Positions 1 to 11,230 of a stretch of 64,000 bases of DNA are shown here, one piece after another (position 1 is the first letter of the stretch; every line of letters starts with the position of its first letter). This DNA is from Euwallacea fornicatus (lineage: Eukaryota > Arthropoda > Insecta > Coleoptera > Curculionidae). The translations under genes were made by a program, and so were the position numbers. The DNA lies in the NCBI RefSeq assembly GCF_040115645.1, contig NC_089577.1, forward strand, positions 558,001 to 622,000. Reading direction: 5' to 3'. The notes beneath the pieces were generated by a model. That model was given only the letters and a program-made list of their open reading frames with translations. It did no database searches and was not told where the DNA came from.

Positions 1-1778
1 TCTCTCTCTGTTGTTACGTAAGCATTCGCGCGCCAAGGGCTTTGAAACCGGAAGATGCCGAATAGGCTCAAGTCGCGCGTGCGCGTTAGCCCACTAAAAA
101 CACACGGTCCGAACCCGCCGTCCCGTCTAACCTTCGACGTCTTTATTCTCAGGGTATGTTGGACCGATACACCGTCCCTTGTCCTTTGGTCTGGCCGACG
201 GTTATTAAATGCGACAGTACGTCCATTTGAATTAACTCCGTTTACGACCGAATTGCACCCTTTCTCCACGTTACGGCTTAGAAAAATTGGGTCGGATCTT
301 TTTTTCACAACGGCTTTCGGCCCCCATAAAACCCCCTCCGGGCCGACATCGGAAGTGGCCCCATAAAGCGTCGGGGCCTCCTTTCCCCCTTTGTCGGCTC
401 AGTGGTAAAACAACAGAACCATCGGCGGCGCCTCGGTTTATTGGCAGGGAAAAAACAACAGCGACAATCAGCTACAGCTCACGAGAGCGTGTTCGCAACA
501 TGGCGACGTGTCTTCGCGTGTGCTGTCTTCGGGGCCACCCAGGATTCTCACCTGCGTTGTCTTTGGACGCTCTCTCGTTCCGCCGATTAAAGATATCGAG
601 GTACATAAAATGTCCACCTAACTAAACGGTTCTTAATTGGTCGTGATGGGATCATGGGTTGTGTCACTTTAAAACTTGCTCTTTACGACGCCGGTGCCCG
701 GGACGAGGCCGTGGCGTCATTCGGGTTATCTCAAATCTCGTATACTTTATACGTGCCCACCGAGCGACCATTCCAATTCACAATCGAACGTTATGGGCTC
801 AAAAGTGTTTTGGGTTAGATACCCGGTAATCTCGATGAAACACGGGAATTTCCACAGTAAATTATCGGCGGACACCCCGGTAAATTTTATCCCATCGACG
901 TATCGGGGAACATATGTCGTCCCGCTCTCGGATCAGATAAGGTGCGTACACACCATGGCGAAAATGCGAGAGTGTGTGTGCGCATTCCTGCTTATCGGTT
1001 CAGGCCGATCTTCCCGACATTAGGGAGTTCACTCCATCGTGCCGATTGGCCAATAAATGTGCGACAACTCCCCACAGACATATCATTATCGCGCATCGAT
1101 AATCTGACCGTTACAAAACATCAAATAATACTTCCTCTATCCTCCTCATTATCGGGCCATTGTGCGATGCGTGTTGCGAACATAAAAGATCCCGATGATA
1201 TCGGCCTCAGAGTCGATACGTGTTCATTAACATTTTTTCAGTTCGGTCTGATTGAGGCCGATTGTTTTCACACGGGTTCGCCATTCATCTGGAAAGAATG
1301 GAGGAACAGTGGAAGGCAGAGACAGAGTCAACAAGTCGAAACCGAGCCCTGTGCGGGGGGTGTCAATTTCAGGGGCTCAACTGCGAGGACGTCGGCGACC
1401 GCAGAAGGTGCGAGGTCGCGCGAATTGGGGACGCCGCGCAATTCGCACTTCGGCACTGTGCCGTTTGAACGTGTGAAAAATTCGGACGGCCCCCGGCGGG
1501 GCCCGAAAAAGACCCGAAGCTTTAGGAAAAGTCCGACGTTTTTCACCTCGCTTAATTCGGAGGGGAAATCCGACGCAATTGCAACGCGGCGATGGCACGT
1601 TCGACGTTCGATTTTCCGCAACTGTCATCCGCAGCGTTTCTTCCGCGGGCGCGGTTGTCACCCATTCCTCGCGAGTTTCTTTCTCGTTTCTTATTTTGCC
1701 ATTTCCGCGGCTCTCTTTGGAAAAACAGGATTTTCGGTATTTTCATCTGCCTGTACGTGCTACGTCCTCGTTATCGGA
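1..1778. other. No supported gene; long unrecognised ORF only
   Basis: This stretch has no recognisable gene, RNA or mobile element. The longest open frame is plus 942-1802 (286 codons). It shows no domain, no low-complexity bias and no homology I recognise, and its last 16 bases run into the inverted-repeat element that starts at 1787. I therefore treat it as a chance ORF. Shorter frames overlap on both strands at 1250-1660. Confidence 0.5.
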
Positions 1779-2252
1779 GAAAAGCTGGTAACAGTACCGT
1801 AGACGGTTTTCGCTCCGATCGTTCTGATTTTTTGATATGTTATTCTAAAGGCCGTTTTGAACAACTTTTCTAAAGGGACAAGGGCGCGCAAATGCCTCTT
1901 TCACCCTTTTTGTTAGGTTGAACATTTTCCCAAATCCGACTGTCTTAGGGGATCGTGGGGCGAATAGGGGCGCTGGGTGGGGTAAACTGCTTCACTACGG
2001 GTGTGTAATACTTTGTTGTTGCTTTAAAGATCTGAAACGTTGTTGATAATCGCCTCACTCAGCACTCCAATTCACTCCATGAATCCCGAAAGACACTTCA
2101 CTTAATCGACTAAAATACTAGCGTGGCCCCTGCGCAAGGAAGATGCGCAAAAATTTTACAATTTTATTTTAATCGCAATCGCAATTGAAAAAAAAACATA
2201 AATTCTGATCAAAATAAGTAAATGAAAAACGTATTGCTTGATAAGAATTGAA

Positions 2253-2348
2253 ACTAAACGAAATAAATTTCCTTTACTGAGGTGATCCGAACCAACCTGA
2301 ACTAAACGAAATAAATCTCCTTACTGAGGCGGATGTAACTTTGCAATT
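2253..2348. repeat. Short direct repeat inside the foldback element spacer
   Basis: The segment ACTAAACGAAATAAAT occurs at 2253 and again at 2301, a period of 48. Each copy is followed by a similar CCTTTACTGAGG or CCTTACTGAGG stretch. It sits between the two arms of the inverted-repeat element, so it is part of the element and not of the flanking DNA. Confidence 0.7.
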
Positions 2349-2384
2349 CCAATAGAGAAATAATGAATGTAAAATGGAAATGCG

Positions 2385-2430
2385 TTACCTTACCTTACCT
2401 CACCTCACCTTATCTTACCTTACCTTACCC
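2385..2430. repeat. (TTACC)n-like pentanucleotide repeat
   Basis: About nine imperfect TTACC/TCACC/TTATC units abut the right arm of the foldback element. It is not the insect telomere repeat TTAGG/CCTAA. It probably arose by slippage within the element. Confidence 0.8.
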
Positions 2431-2631
2431 CACCCAGCAGCGCTATTCGCTCCACGATCCCGTAAGACAGTCGGATTTGGGAAAATGTTCAACATAAAAA
2501 AAAGTGTGAAAGAGGCATTTGCGCGCCCTTGTCCCTTTAGGCAAGTTGGTCAAAATGGCCTTTAGAATAACATATTAAAAAATCAGAACGATCGGAGCGA
2601 AAACCGTTTACGGTATAAGTACCGAAAAGCT

Positions 2632-3616
2632 TTATTCAGAATTGTGGAAATCGAAGACGGCGCTCCTTAAGAAGAACCGAGTTGATGATGGTTGTCGGAA
2701 ACTGAAACGCCGGATTTCAAACGTGATGGAGAAAATGAACGATTGTTTTATACGTCCGAAAGCCGTGAGAAATATAAAGGATTTAAGGCGGCACATCCGT
2801 GAGTGAGCCCTGGAAGGGACGCTTCCTGGACACCCCGCGTGCAGGACGAGAATTGTCGGTGGTCGAACGGCAAATTTAGGGGAAGCACACCGTAGTTTTG
2901 GAGGGCGCTTCGAACGAATCGAATCACGTTTTGCTTGAGCGTGACGAGCGTCAAAATTTAGTAGATTAATCTGTAATAACCCGTGAAATAGGCGATTTGA
3001 ATCATGCGAGTTATTTCAAGAGAATTTCAAGGATCAGCACCGATACTCCTGCCTTTCACCTCTAACCACTTGCTTCTTCTCGTTGGTTCCTCCTCGTCGT
3101 TCCTCTTCGTAGCTGACCAATTATTTCCCCCGCGCAGGAATTCGCCAACGGTTCTTTGACTATTTAGAGGAAAACGTTCAAACTAAGAGTTGATTTCTAT
3201 GATCAGATTGCGCGAATGGCGCAATTTCAAAATTCCACTCCGAGCCTTATCGGAATTTACCGCTATACAGGACGTTATTGAATAAGGGCTCGGTATTTCA
3301 CGGTGCGACTTTTCGATTAGTTTCGAGGTGAGAAGTTTTCGTAAACACGTGCGTCAGCTCGATTAGTTTCTACGGGGTGTCGAATTCGAAAAAAAGAACT
3401 AATCCAACGTTCCTCCGATGTCTTCCGCGTTATTTGACGCGAACTTCGCACGCGGGAGTTTTCGGAGGTGAGAAATTCACTGCTATCGACGACTTGGTCG
3501 TGTCTCCTAGAGGGGGCCGCAAGCGCACAGCTGGGAGAGGGCGAAGGGTATCGAAGGAACACGTGATTTATTTTTTCGACTCTGGCACCCGGTATCTTAA
3601 AAACGGGCCGATTTGG
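2632..3616. other. Gene-free stretch; first copy of a dispersed ~40-bp repeat
   Basis: No gene is supported. Positions 2681-2721 (GTTGATGATGG...AAACGCCGGA) match 9558-9598 on the same strand at about 80% identity over 41 bases, so both probably come from one dispersed element. The copy at 2681 lies in an open plus-strand frame to about 2805 without a recognisable domain. Confidence 0.5.
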
Positions 3617-3836
3617 GATGCGCGTCCGTCTCGAAACCACCCGAGAAATCGCCCTGTGAAACATCGGACAGTCATTCAATAACGCCCTGTATGTGCGTGT
3701 CCGTCTCGAAACCATTCGAGAAATCCCCCTGTAAAACATCGGACAGACATTCAATAACGCCCTGTATGTGCGTGTCCGTCTCGAAACCACTCGAGAAATC
3801 GCCCTGTGAAACATCGGACAGTCATTGCATGTGTCA
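3617..3836. repeat. 75-bp tandem repeat, about 2.9 copies
   Basis: The heptamer GTCCGTC recurs at 3624, 3699 and 3774, giving a period of exactly 75. Each unit continues with TCGAAACCA, then GAGAAAT, then ACATCGGACAG and ends near AACGCCCTGTATGTGCG; the third copy diverges after ACAGTCATT. Because 75 is divisible by three, the repeat keeps frames open on both strands (minus 3317-3814, plus 3613-3843). Those frames are by-products of the repeat and show no domain. Confidence 0.9.
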
Positions 3837-5543
3837 GATTTAAGAGTTTAGAGGTTAGCGGGTGCGACTTATCGCCACGATTTCGGGTTAACCCTTTCCA
3901 AGATGGGCTGGCGTCGAACCGCGACCCCTCGCGGATCCGTTACCCGTTTTCCCAGCAAGTGCGGGAAAGCCGCGCTTGCGCCCTGGTTCCCACCTTCCGC
4001 GCCAAGAAGTCCCGGCTTCCCCGACGCGTTCTCCCCAGTGTCGCGGTCGGACGCGGCAACGCTTCCGGCCGCATTTGCCACGATTTAACCGAAACCGAAG
4101 CGACGGTCCCCCTGGGGTCGGCATGCAGGGACGTTGGGGGTCAAATTTCGGATCTTTACCTTCGACACAACGAGTACTTTGCAACGCTCGAAGATGGATT
4201 GGGTGAAGACATCCCCTGCTAATTGCAGAGGAGGGCTCCGCGTCGGCCCGATCGATCATCGCAACGTTTTCTAAGCCGATTTGCCACGTTTGAGAGGGGA
4301 AATTACGCGTTTATGAAGATGAATTAAGGCAGATTTCGTCGTCGCTTTATCTCAGCTCAATCTGGCCGTTAAGCTAACCTTAGTTTGAATTATTCGACGA
4401 CCAAGTTCTGTTACGAGGGATATTAAACTGCGGGGTGTTCGAGTGTAATTTATTTCGGGACTCTTTTCCCCTCGGGCAAATTCCCATTGGGCGCGAGTAA
4501 TTTCGGTGACACAGAAACTCGGAGAAAAACCTATAATTTATCGTCATTAGGAAGTAGTTAAATTATAAGCCTTTGAGAGATGACACTCGGGCATATTATT
4601 GTGCGTGCCTTACTAGCGATAAGACCACACGACGAGGAGTTTTCGACCGGTACCACCGCTAAGGACCGAATGCGCCGGACCGGGGCTCTTGTTTGCGGTC
4701 AATTTTTGATAATTTCACGCGACCCTCCGACACGAAGAGAGTCGCACGGGACAGGGAGATCGCCGAGAACATTGACGTTTCGTCGATTTTTCCACCGGAG
4801 GCAGATAGACTCGCTAAGACTGCCCTCTTGGTCCGGGTCCATGACCCCATGTGAAGCACCTGACACCCACCGCAAGAACATATTCCTAGGTATTTATATA
4901 CGATAAAACAATATTTTATTGCGAATCCTCGCAATTATAAGGCGGTCTTTACGTGTAAACATTGCGTACGCCTTAATGTATTTTGCGCGACCTGTCGCAG
5001 AGCTAATTTATATCCAGAATTTCGCTCTTTTCGCGCTTCTTCTTCTTCCCCGGTGCAGGCAGAACCCCATGCCACGGGCATATGGGCCACATTGGTCGCT
5101 TCGATCTTATCTAGCGCGTTATTTATTCAAAGCTCTGAAAGCTCGGCCGAGAAATTAATGACCATCACCGCCGATTTTGAAATGATAAACTGCAGTAATT
5201 GTATCTTTATTAAGGCATTTTTTAACGAAGAATTTATTTTTGGGATTATTCAAATGCGACTGGTTAGAAACTCCGTTTGTGCCTCGCCTTGCCTGGGACT
5301 AGGTTGGGTCATCCAGTGACAAATGCGGTTTTCGGCATTGGCCCCGATCCCCGTTCCGCACGTGGAGGACCGAGAATCTCGCGTGAAATTCGTTGGGAAA
5401 ATTCGAAAAAACGTTCCCCGACAAAATGGCGGAAGACGTCGAAAACAGAGTTCGATTTTGACGTCACGGACGCGTTACCCCGCGTGGTAAACACTGGGCT
5501 GGTCGGTAATTAATGCCGCATTTTTCACGTTTTTTCAACATAC
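3837..5543. other. Gene-free stretch
   Basis: I see no gene, repeat array or RNA. Several overlapping frames at 3806-4259 on both strands lie in a GC-richer block and have no recognisable product. Confidence 0.5.
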
Positions 5544-6564
5544 TCATGTTAACAATAAACATCGATCGGCGACGTAGCGGCCATCTTGGTGGACGACCTC
5601 CTGCCATCTTCCGGCAAGCTGGAAACCTCCGCGTTCCAAAAAACCACGATTTTTCGAAGTAAAAAATTGATTTAACCCGTTTTTAACGGCCCGATCAGAA
5701 TCGAAGTTTTTACCACTCGAATGATTTTGAAGGGAACGAAACGAATAATAATCTGATGGCGCCAAGTCAGGGCTGTGTGGCGGACGAGGTATCAGTTCCA
5801 GCAATTTTTTACGCGTTACTAGAGACGTGTGGGGTCTAGCGTTATCATGACGGAACCCCTTTGCGATTGGAGAGTTCAGGACGTGTTCTTCCGATTTCTC
5901 CGTTCAATTTCGATAGTCGACGACAGTTAACCTCCGAGCCAGCAGTTTGGTTCCTCGGAAGCAGATCAAAATAACGAGTGCCCATGTAATCCCACCGCAC
6001 ATATAGCTAAATCTTCTTTTGATGAATATTGGCTTTGGACGTGGACTGCGCAGGTTTAACTTATTCGGTCCATAATCGTTTTCGGACTACGTTATCGCGG
6101 ACAATCCATTTTTCCTCACCCGTTATGACTCTTTTTTGAAGTGGGTCGTTTTGGCTGCGATTCGGCAAAGAATCGCACATGTTGATGCGTTGGGCGAGGC
6201 GAATTTCCTTCAACTCGCGAGGAACCCAAAGGTCCAATTTGCTAACGTACCCAAGCTTTTTTAAATGCGGTGAAACGGTTCGGTACGTTCGACTTTTCTG
6301 CTATCTCTCGATTCGTCATACGCCGATTAAGGCCCTTGCTTCGTCGTTATCAATGGTGATCGGGCGTCCAGCGTGTGGTGCATCTTGAACATCGAAATTT
6401 CCGGAACGAAAGCGAGAAAACCAAAGCTGGCGCTGGCGCTGGCGTTCGGTAAGGCAGTTCTCACCACGAACTTCGCGCAATTTCTTCTGAGCTCGTACTG
6501 CATTTTTGCCCTTTCCAAAGTGAAATAATACAATGTGTCGACAATGCTCACTTCGATCGTCCAT
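5544..6564 (-). pseudogene. Decayed mariner transposase (irritans-like, tentative)
   Basis: This is a mariner-family transposase relic read on the minus strand. The N-terminal part (6564-6316) has the mariner helix-turn-helix layout: HIVLFHFGKGKNA, then RFRSGNFDVQDAPHAGRP. The C-terminal part (5804-5544) has PPHSPDLAPSDYY, which carries the third catalytic Asp of the DD34D triad, followed by FRSLQNH and AVKN. The middle (5804-6316) reads only across frame changes, so no full-length protein can be made. Upstream of the start, plus-strand GTTACTCGCCCTGTA ends near 6695 and may be the transposase-proximal terminus. I could not find a matching inverted terminus on the left, so that end is probably truncated. 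It lies beside two further Tc1/mariner elements. Confidence 0.85.
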
Positions 6565-6854
6565 CTTCGACTTAAATTCGAAACAACTTCTTGTTTACTA
6601 ACCACGTTCGATTTTCGATCGAAAAAAGCCTAAAACATAACCTTCAAAATGGCATATAATAACATAAGCGACGAGATCACCGTTACTCGCCCTGTATAAA
6701 TTGAGCCATCTATGAGAGTAAAGCGACACTAATTATCGAAAAACCCAGTAAACGTACTTTTTTGTTTTTTACGGGTGCGTTATCGCGACTTCGATTCCTT
6801 CGGGAACAATATTCGACGGTTCAACGGTTGTTGACGGATTTGGTCAATGGAGCA

Positions 6855-7067
6855 GCTCGAGTGGTTCGTCAGATCGGCTGACCTCACCCCTGCGGACTTT
6901 TCTTTTTGCGGTTTCCCGAAACTGTACTTAAGTGAGATCGACGATATAACCGACTTGAAAAATGAAATTACCCAAGAAACGCAACAGATGATCTCCTCAA
7001 CCGATGCGAAAAGTTCTTGAGGAATTTGAATTGCGGCTTGCCCACTGTCAGAAGGTCAACGCGGCAT
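6855..7067 (+). pseudogene. Mariner-like transposase C-terminal fragment
   Basis: The first reading frame gives SADLTPADFSFCGFPKLYL and then DDITDLKNEI, which matches the conserved SPDLTPxDFFLWG region of insect mariner-like transposases, where the last catalytic Asp lies. After a frame change near 7010 the sequence gives VLEEFELRLAHCQKVNAA and a stop, the usual end of these proteins. Everything upstream of the motif is missing or unrecognisable. A mariner-type terminus, GGGCAACCCTGTA, lies downstream at 7347-7359 and could be its right end. It is a different family from the mariner at 5544-6564. Confidence 0.7.
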
Positions 7068-7365
7068 AGTTCCAACACTCACGGCATTAGACCGTAGTAG
7101 GGTGTATTGTTATTTTGCAACTATTAATAGCTTTATACCTATTTTTCTTTAATTAATCGCAATAATAAGTATTTTTTTTAGTTAATTATTGTTTCTATTT
7201 TTTGCATTTTTTTTCTAAACTCGCTGAATTCAGGCACCGACACGGTACACGAAACATGTTAGAAATTTCCTAAAGAACTCAAAAACGTCTTATATACACG
7301 GGACTTCACAGCAAAAAACAAAATAGCACATTCATCTGCCGCGCGGGCAACCCTGTATAAATGTA

Positions 7366-8728
7366 CAGCAGTGGCCATAAGTATGGGAACTTTTTTAATA
7401 TCGCTTTTATTTAAAATGAACGATAATAATTTGAAATCGTACATGTAAAATAGATTCTATTTTTAATACTTTATCAACGTCCATGGCGTATTGGTATTTA
7501 TTGGAATTCGATTTGGAGCTAATATGAAATTTAAAAAAAACTGCGGACAAAAGTATGGAAACTATTTGCATTTTTTGATAAAACGAATGAAATAAAAACT
7601 AAATTTATCGAATTTACACAGTATACAGTAGAATTCGATGAAAGTGACAATGCCAAAGCGTCATTGATCTGAAGAATTAAAACAGCGAGTTGAACGGTTG
7701 TTTAAGCAGGGGCACAAGCAGTGTGACATTGCTAGTTCTTTAAATGCACCCAAAGGAGCAATATCGAAAATACTGAAACGTTTTCGTGAACGTGGTACAA
7801 TAGAGAGATTCCCAAGACCAGGCAGGCCCAAAAAGTTTCCAAAACGCGCTCAAGAATTAATACGAAGGATGTCGAAAAAAATCCACTATTGACTTCAACG
7901 GACATTTCAAGACTTCTTGCCGAACAGCACAACATGGCGGTATCGAGTCGCACGGTGCGAAGACTCTTGGTAGCTGGAGGTTTCCTTGGAAGGATTGCTG
8001 GCAAAAAACCACTAATTTCCAAAAGAAATGGAAAGGCGCGTCTCGCATTTGCTTGGCAACATATCAACTGGTCACAGGGAAAATGGAATACAATCTTGTT
8101 GGGCGATGAAAGTAAATTTCGGTTATTTGGTAGCGATGGTGTTCGATACGTAAGACGTCCCAAGAATGCAAGATTCGATTCTAAGTATCAACAGCCCACT
8201 GTAAAACATGGCGGTAGAAGTGTTATGGTGTGGGGGTGTTTTTCTGCGTCTGGGGTTGGGCCATTAATTAAAATAGAAGGGACTACGGACCGATTCGTTC
8301 ACAAGGACATCGTAGCGAACCATACGCTTCCTTCCGCAGAATGGGAAGTGCCCTTGTCTCGGAGTTTTCAGCAAGACAATGACCCCAAGCACGCATCGAA
8401 ACTGGTTAAAAATCGGTTTGAAGAAAATTGCGTTTGCGAAAATGGAATGGCCGTCCCAGAGTCCAGATCTAAACCCGATCGAACGGCTTTGGGACCACCT
8501 TGGAGGGCAAATTCGGAAAGAAAAAATTCATAGTTCACCACATTTATTGGAAAGAGAACGGAAGTTGATTGGTCCGGTGGGAGTTTGCAGAAAACCGGTG
8601 TATTCCGCGAACCAGCGGCGTCGTGCGGTAATTAAAGGAGAAGGATTTGCCGCAAAATATTGACACAATTTTGATTTTATAAGTTTCTGAAAATACATTA
8701 TTGGTCTCCGCGCTTACGGCCACTACCG
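7366..8728 (+). mobile_element. Complete Tc1-like element, 1363 bp, TA target duplication
   Basis: The left end is CAGCAGTGGCCATAAGTATG at 7366. The right end, reverse-complemented from 8728, is CGGTAGTGGCCGTAAGCGCG. Over these 20 bases the ends differ only by transitions and both are flanked by TA (7364-7365 and 8729-8730). A second TIR-like copy, GCGGACAAAAGTATGGAAAC, lies at 7543, about 172 bp inside the left end. This is the inner direct repeat of the IR/DR layout seen in some Tc1-like elements; I see no equivalent on the right. The transposase inside is broken. Confidence 0.88.
7650..8663 (+). pseudogene. Tc1-like DD34E transposase, frameshifted
   Basis: The likely start is the ATG at 7650 (MPKRH), followed at once by a premature TGA at 7665. 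The same frame then carries the paired-like DNA-binding part (QGHKQCDIASSLNAPKGAIS, RFRERGTIERFPRPGRPKK) to a stop at 7890. A second frame (7889-8533) carries LLGDESKFRLF with the first catalytic Asp, then VMVWGCFSASG and QQDNDPKHAS with the second Asp. A third frame (8379-8663) carries SQSPDLNPIERLWDHL with the catalytic Glu. All three catalytic residues survive but in different frames, so this copy cannot make its own transposase. The order and length fit a ~340-residue Tc1-family protein. Confidence 0.9.
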
Positions 8729-8730
8729 TA

Positions 8731-11228
8731 CGTTAAATAACGCACGGTCAAAAGCGACACTTGCCGCGTTCCCACATTTTCGTGAAAAATGTCCCTTTAA
8801 ATTTTCAACCGTTTTGTAACCACTTTCGCTCCTCTATCTACATTCACCGACAAAGGCGCGTCGTCAGGAAAGCGTTCGTGTAAAATCGTAATTTACGGAC
8901 TTTTTCTCCGTTTTTTTCCAGTTTTCTCTTCGAGCTTAACACGGGGCTTTGGCCCATAAAAATGTCACATTCGGTCCAAGAAGCTCCAATTTTCTATCGT
9001 TGTTTCTTCGCGCGCAGGGATATGGAACACGTTTTATCGCTGCCCGGTAAAGCTCGCCCATAACTTTAAAGAATTCAACATTTATTTGTCTTTCTCGAAT
9101 TCCCGAGGCCGATACGGACTGGTAAGTTATTAAGATCGCCGCTCGTAAAACGTCCAAAGAAACAGTGTCATCTCTCGCCGGATCAGTGGCGTTCCAATTT
9201 TTCCACCGCACACACGGACGGACAGTTTGCGCAAATCCTTAACGACTACCCACGATTTCGGACCTAAAAATTACCGAAAATATTTACCTTTGCACTAACC
9301 ACGGCAAACACGAGCGTGGGCACCGCCCTGGTTCCGAATTAGCACTCTCCGGTTTTGTGGGACCCGGTCTAGATAATTGCAGAAACCGCAAACCGCTGGT
9401 GTAGAGATAGGAGCCCCCGGTGTTATCTAAATCGACCCGATTTCTGCATTTAGGTTCGCTATCGCGCGAACCCGCTTTCGGGGTCTAGAATACCTCAAAA
9501 GTGTCTTTGTGCGACCCCGGCGGGGTCTTCAGACGGCTCTTTGCGGGCTTAGCAAAAGTTGACGATGGTTGCCGAGAACCGAAACGCCGGACTTAGAAGG
9601 TGGCGAGGCTCCTTTGTAGGAGGCCGGTCGCACGAAAAGAGATCATGAGTTCCTCGGCGGCGTGTCTCACGAGCGAGCTCCCAATTTAGACGTTTAGGGG
9701 CGCAATTCGCCTACAGGGTGGCCAGTTGTGAGCGAGACATGGCTGAACCCGAGTGATCGGAATACGGCGGTGACGTGCCCCGTTCCGATGTTGCGCGTTT
9801 GAGAATTACAGGGTGTCAAAGGGTAAAATCTCCTGACAGCTCTCTCTCGTGACGTCAACGCCAAAATTGGCTCGCTGGGGTTTTGTGAGATGCCACGTAA
9901 GCGTTTTGATCTCGCTTTTGCGCAGAGGGCTCAGAACTCACCGTTTCGGTGCGTTCCCTTATACTCTCCATGGGGGCAATTAAGGTCAGATTACGTTCGA
10001 TAAGACGAAGGAGTGCCAGTTTTCACCCGAAACAGGTACTCTCGTTCGATCCCGACATCTCTCTTCGTTTACGAGATTTTCGCCCGCATACTAATTCGTG
10101 TCGTACCATTTCGAATTGACTAAAACGATTACAGTGACCGCGCCGGATCAGTGTGGCCGCCTTAGTGGACACTTACAGGGTCAGAACTCGGGTGAGTTCA
10201 CTTTGTCGCAACTCCTCTTTTGGCGGTCGCAACTTTCCAAAGGTCGTTCTGCCTCGGTGGTGAGTTCGCGTGTAGACTCGGCTTCGGCGACGATTTCACG
10301 TCTACGATCAGTTCCACCAGCGATTGCAGGTAAAAATTCGCCGATACGTCCCTGCCGATGGTCCGAAGAAAGTACTAATTTTAAGGGGTACCGGAATTCA
10401 AAATGGTTTATTTTTATGTTAATCGCATTAAAGGGTGGAACTTTTCTGCCAATCTATTCTAGGAATTCTAAGCCGATTACTATTGTGACTGACTTTTGCG
10501 TTTCTGAAAACCAATTTCATGAGGGCCCGAACGTTGCTCCTTTTCTCGTAAAACCCTCATTAGCAAAATGTAAATTTTGCTGTCATCTGAATGAATGGGT
10601 CCCGTTATCTGAGCTGTAACCCAAAAAATAAACTTATTTCGCCAACTCGTTTTCTCGGTAGTGACAATAGTAAAACATCTCGGAGTCTTTATCTACTTTG
10701 TACATGATCACTGTGGGCAGCTCCCAGAGGAGATACTTTGCCGGACATTTTCAATGACAAAAACGTCATAAATAAGGCCAAGACATCAATTCAATGATGG
10801 TCCTATTCTGTGCCTCTATGGGAATTTTGATTTACAACTCTTTCCACATTCGACCACCGCTGTTCTCGTCCTTCCGTGTAAAGTGTCATAACGGTTTTGG
10901 TTTATGGTCACGATAAATAGATTTGGACGCTTCCACTTCTTTTGTGTTATTCGTTTTGACGTCAGAAATATGAAGGAATTGCGAGTTTTTTTAATTTGAG
11001 GGGACCACAACCGCACAACGAAGTGGACTTCCCCGAATTGAGGAGGAGTGATTGCGGGCGTGACGGAAATCAACCCCGGCACCTTCACCACTTGCCACTC
11101 TCCGCGTAATTAATATCGGGAAATGACTGGGGCGCCGCCAGTGGCCGCTGGCAGTTGGAAAAATAACATGATCTGTCACAAACTGACCCGCGTCGGTCAC
11201 CGCTTCGAGGTACGGACCAGTTACTCAA
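8731..11228. other. Gene-free stretch with transposon-end-like motifs
   Basis: No gene is supported. Positions 9558-9598 repeat the 2681-2721 segment. TACAGGGTG occurs twice in direct orientation at 9712 and 9808, resembling mariner-type termini, with no transposase nearby. A perfect CRE palindrome TGACGTCA lies at 9850-9857. The longest frame, plus 10098-10619 (173 codons), has no recognisable domain. Confidence 0.5.
9558..9598 (+). repeat. Second copy of the dispersed ~40-bp repeat
   Basis: GTTGACGATGGTTGCCGAGA and the following AACCGAAACGCCGGACTTAG match the segment at 2681-2721 with about eight mismatches in 41 bases. It probably derives from the same unidentified mobile element; I cannot assign a family. 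Confidence 0.6.
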
Positions 11229-11230
11229 TA

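Larger units (their letters stand above)
1787..2623. mobile_element. Non-autonomous foldback/MITE-like DNA transposon, 837 bp, 8-bp target duplication
   Basis: The element consists of two long inverted arms, 1787-1985 and 2425-2623, each about 199 bp and roughly 90% identical by eye when one is reverse-complemented. Both ends start with GGTA and share ACCGTA and ACGGTTTTCGCTCCGATCG. The octamer GAAAAGCT lies directly outside both ends (1779-1786 and 2624-2631), which is the target-site duplication expected of a cut-and-paste insertion. The spacer (1986-2424) has no transposase frame, so the element must be mobilised in trans. Eight-base duplications are known for hAT, P and Merlin superfamilies. 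The GG terminus and long arms fit Merlin best, but this assignment is tentative. A transcript through it would fold into a hairpin of about 199 bp. Confidence 0.85.

Noticed and set aside
942..1802. 286-codon plus-strand ORF as a gene
   Set aside because: No domain, no homology recognised, overlapping frames on both strands, and its end runs into a transposon arm.
2385..2430. Interstitial telomere repeat
   Set aside because: The unit is TTACC, not TTAGG or CCTAA.
3317..3814. 165-codon minus-strand repeat protein
   Set aside because: The repeats in the protein come from the 75-bp DNA tandem repeat, whose period is a multiple of three; both strands are open.
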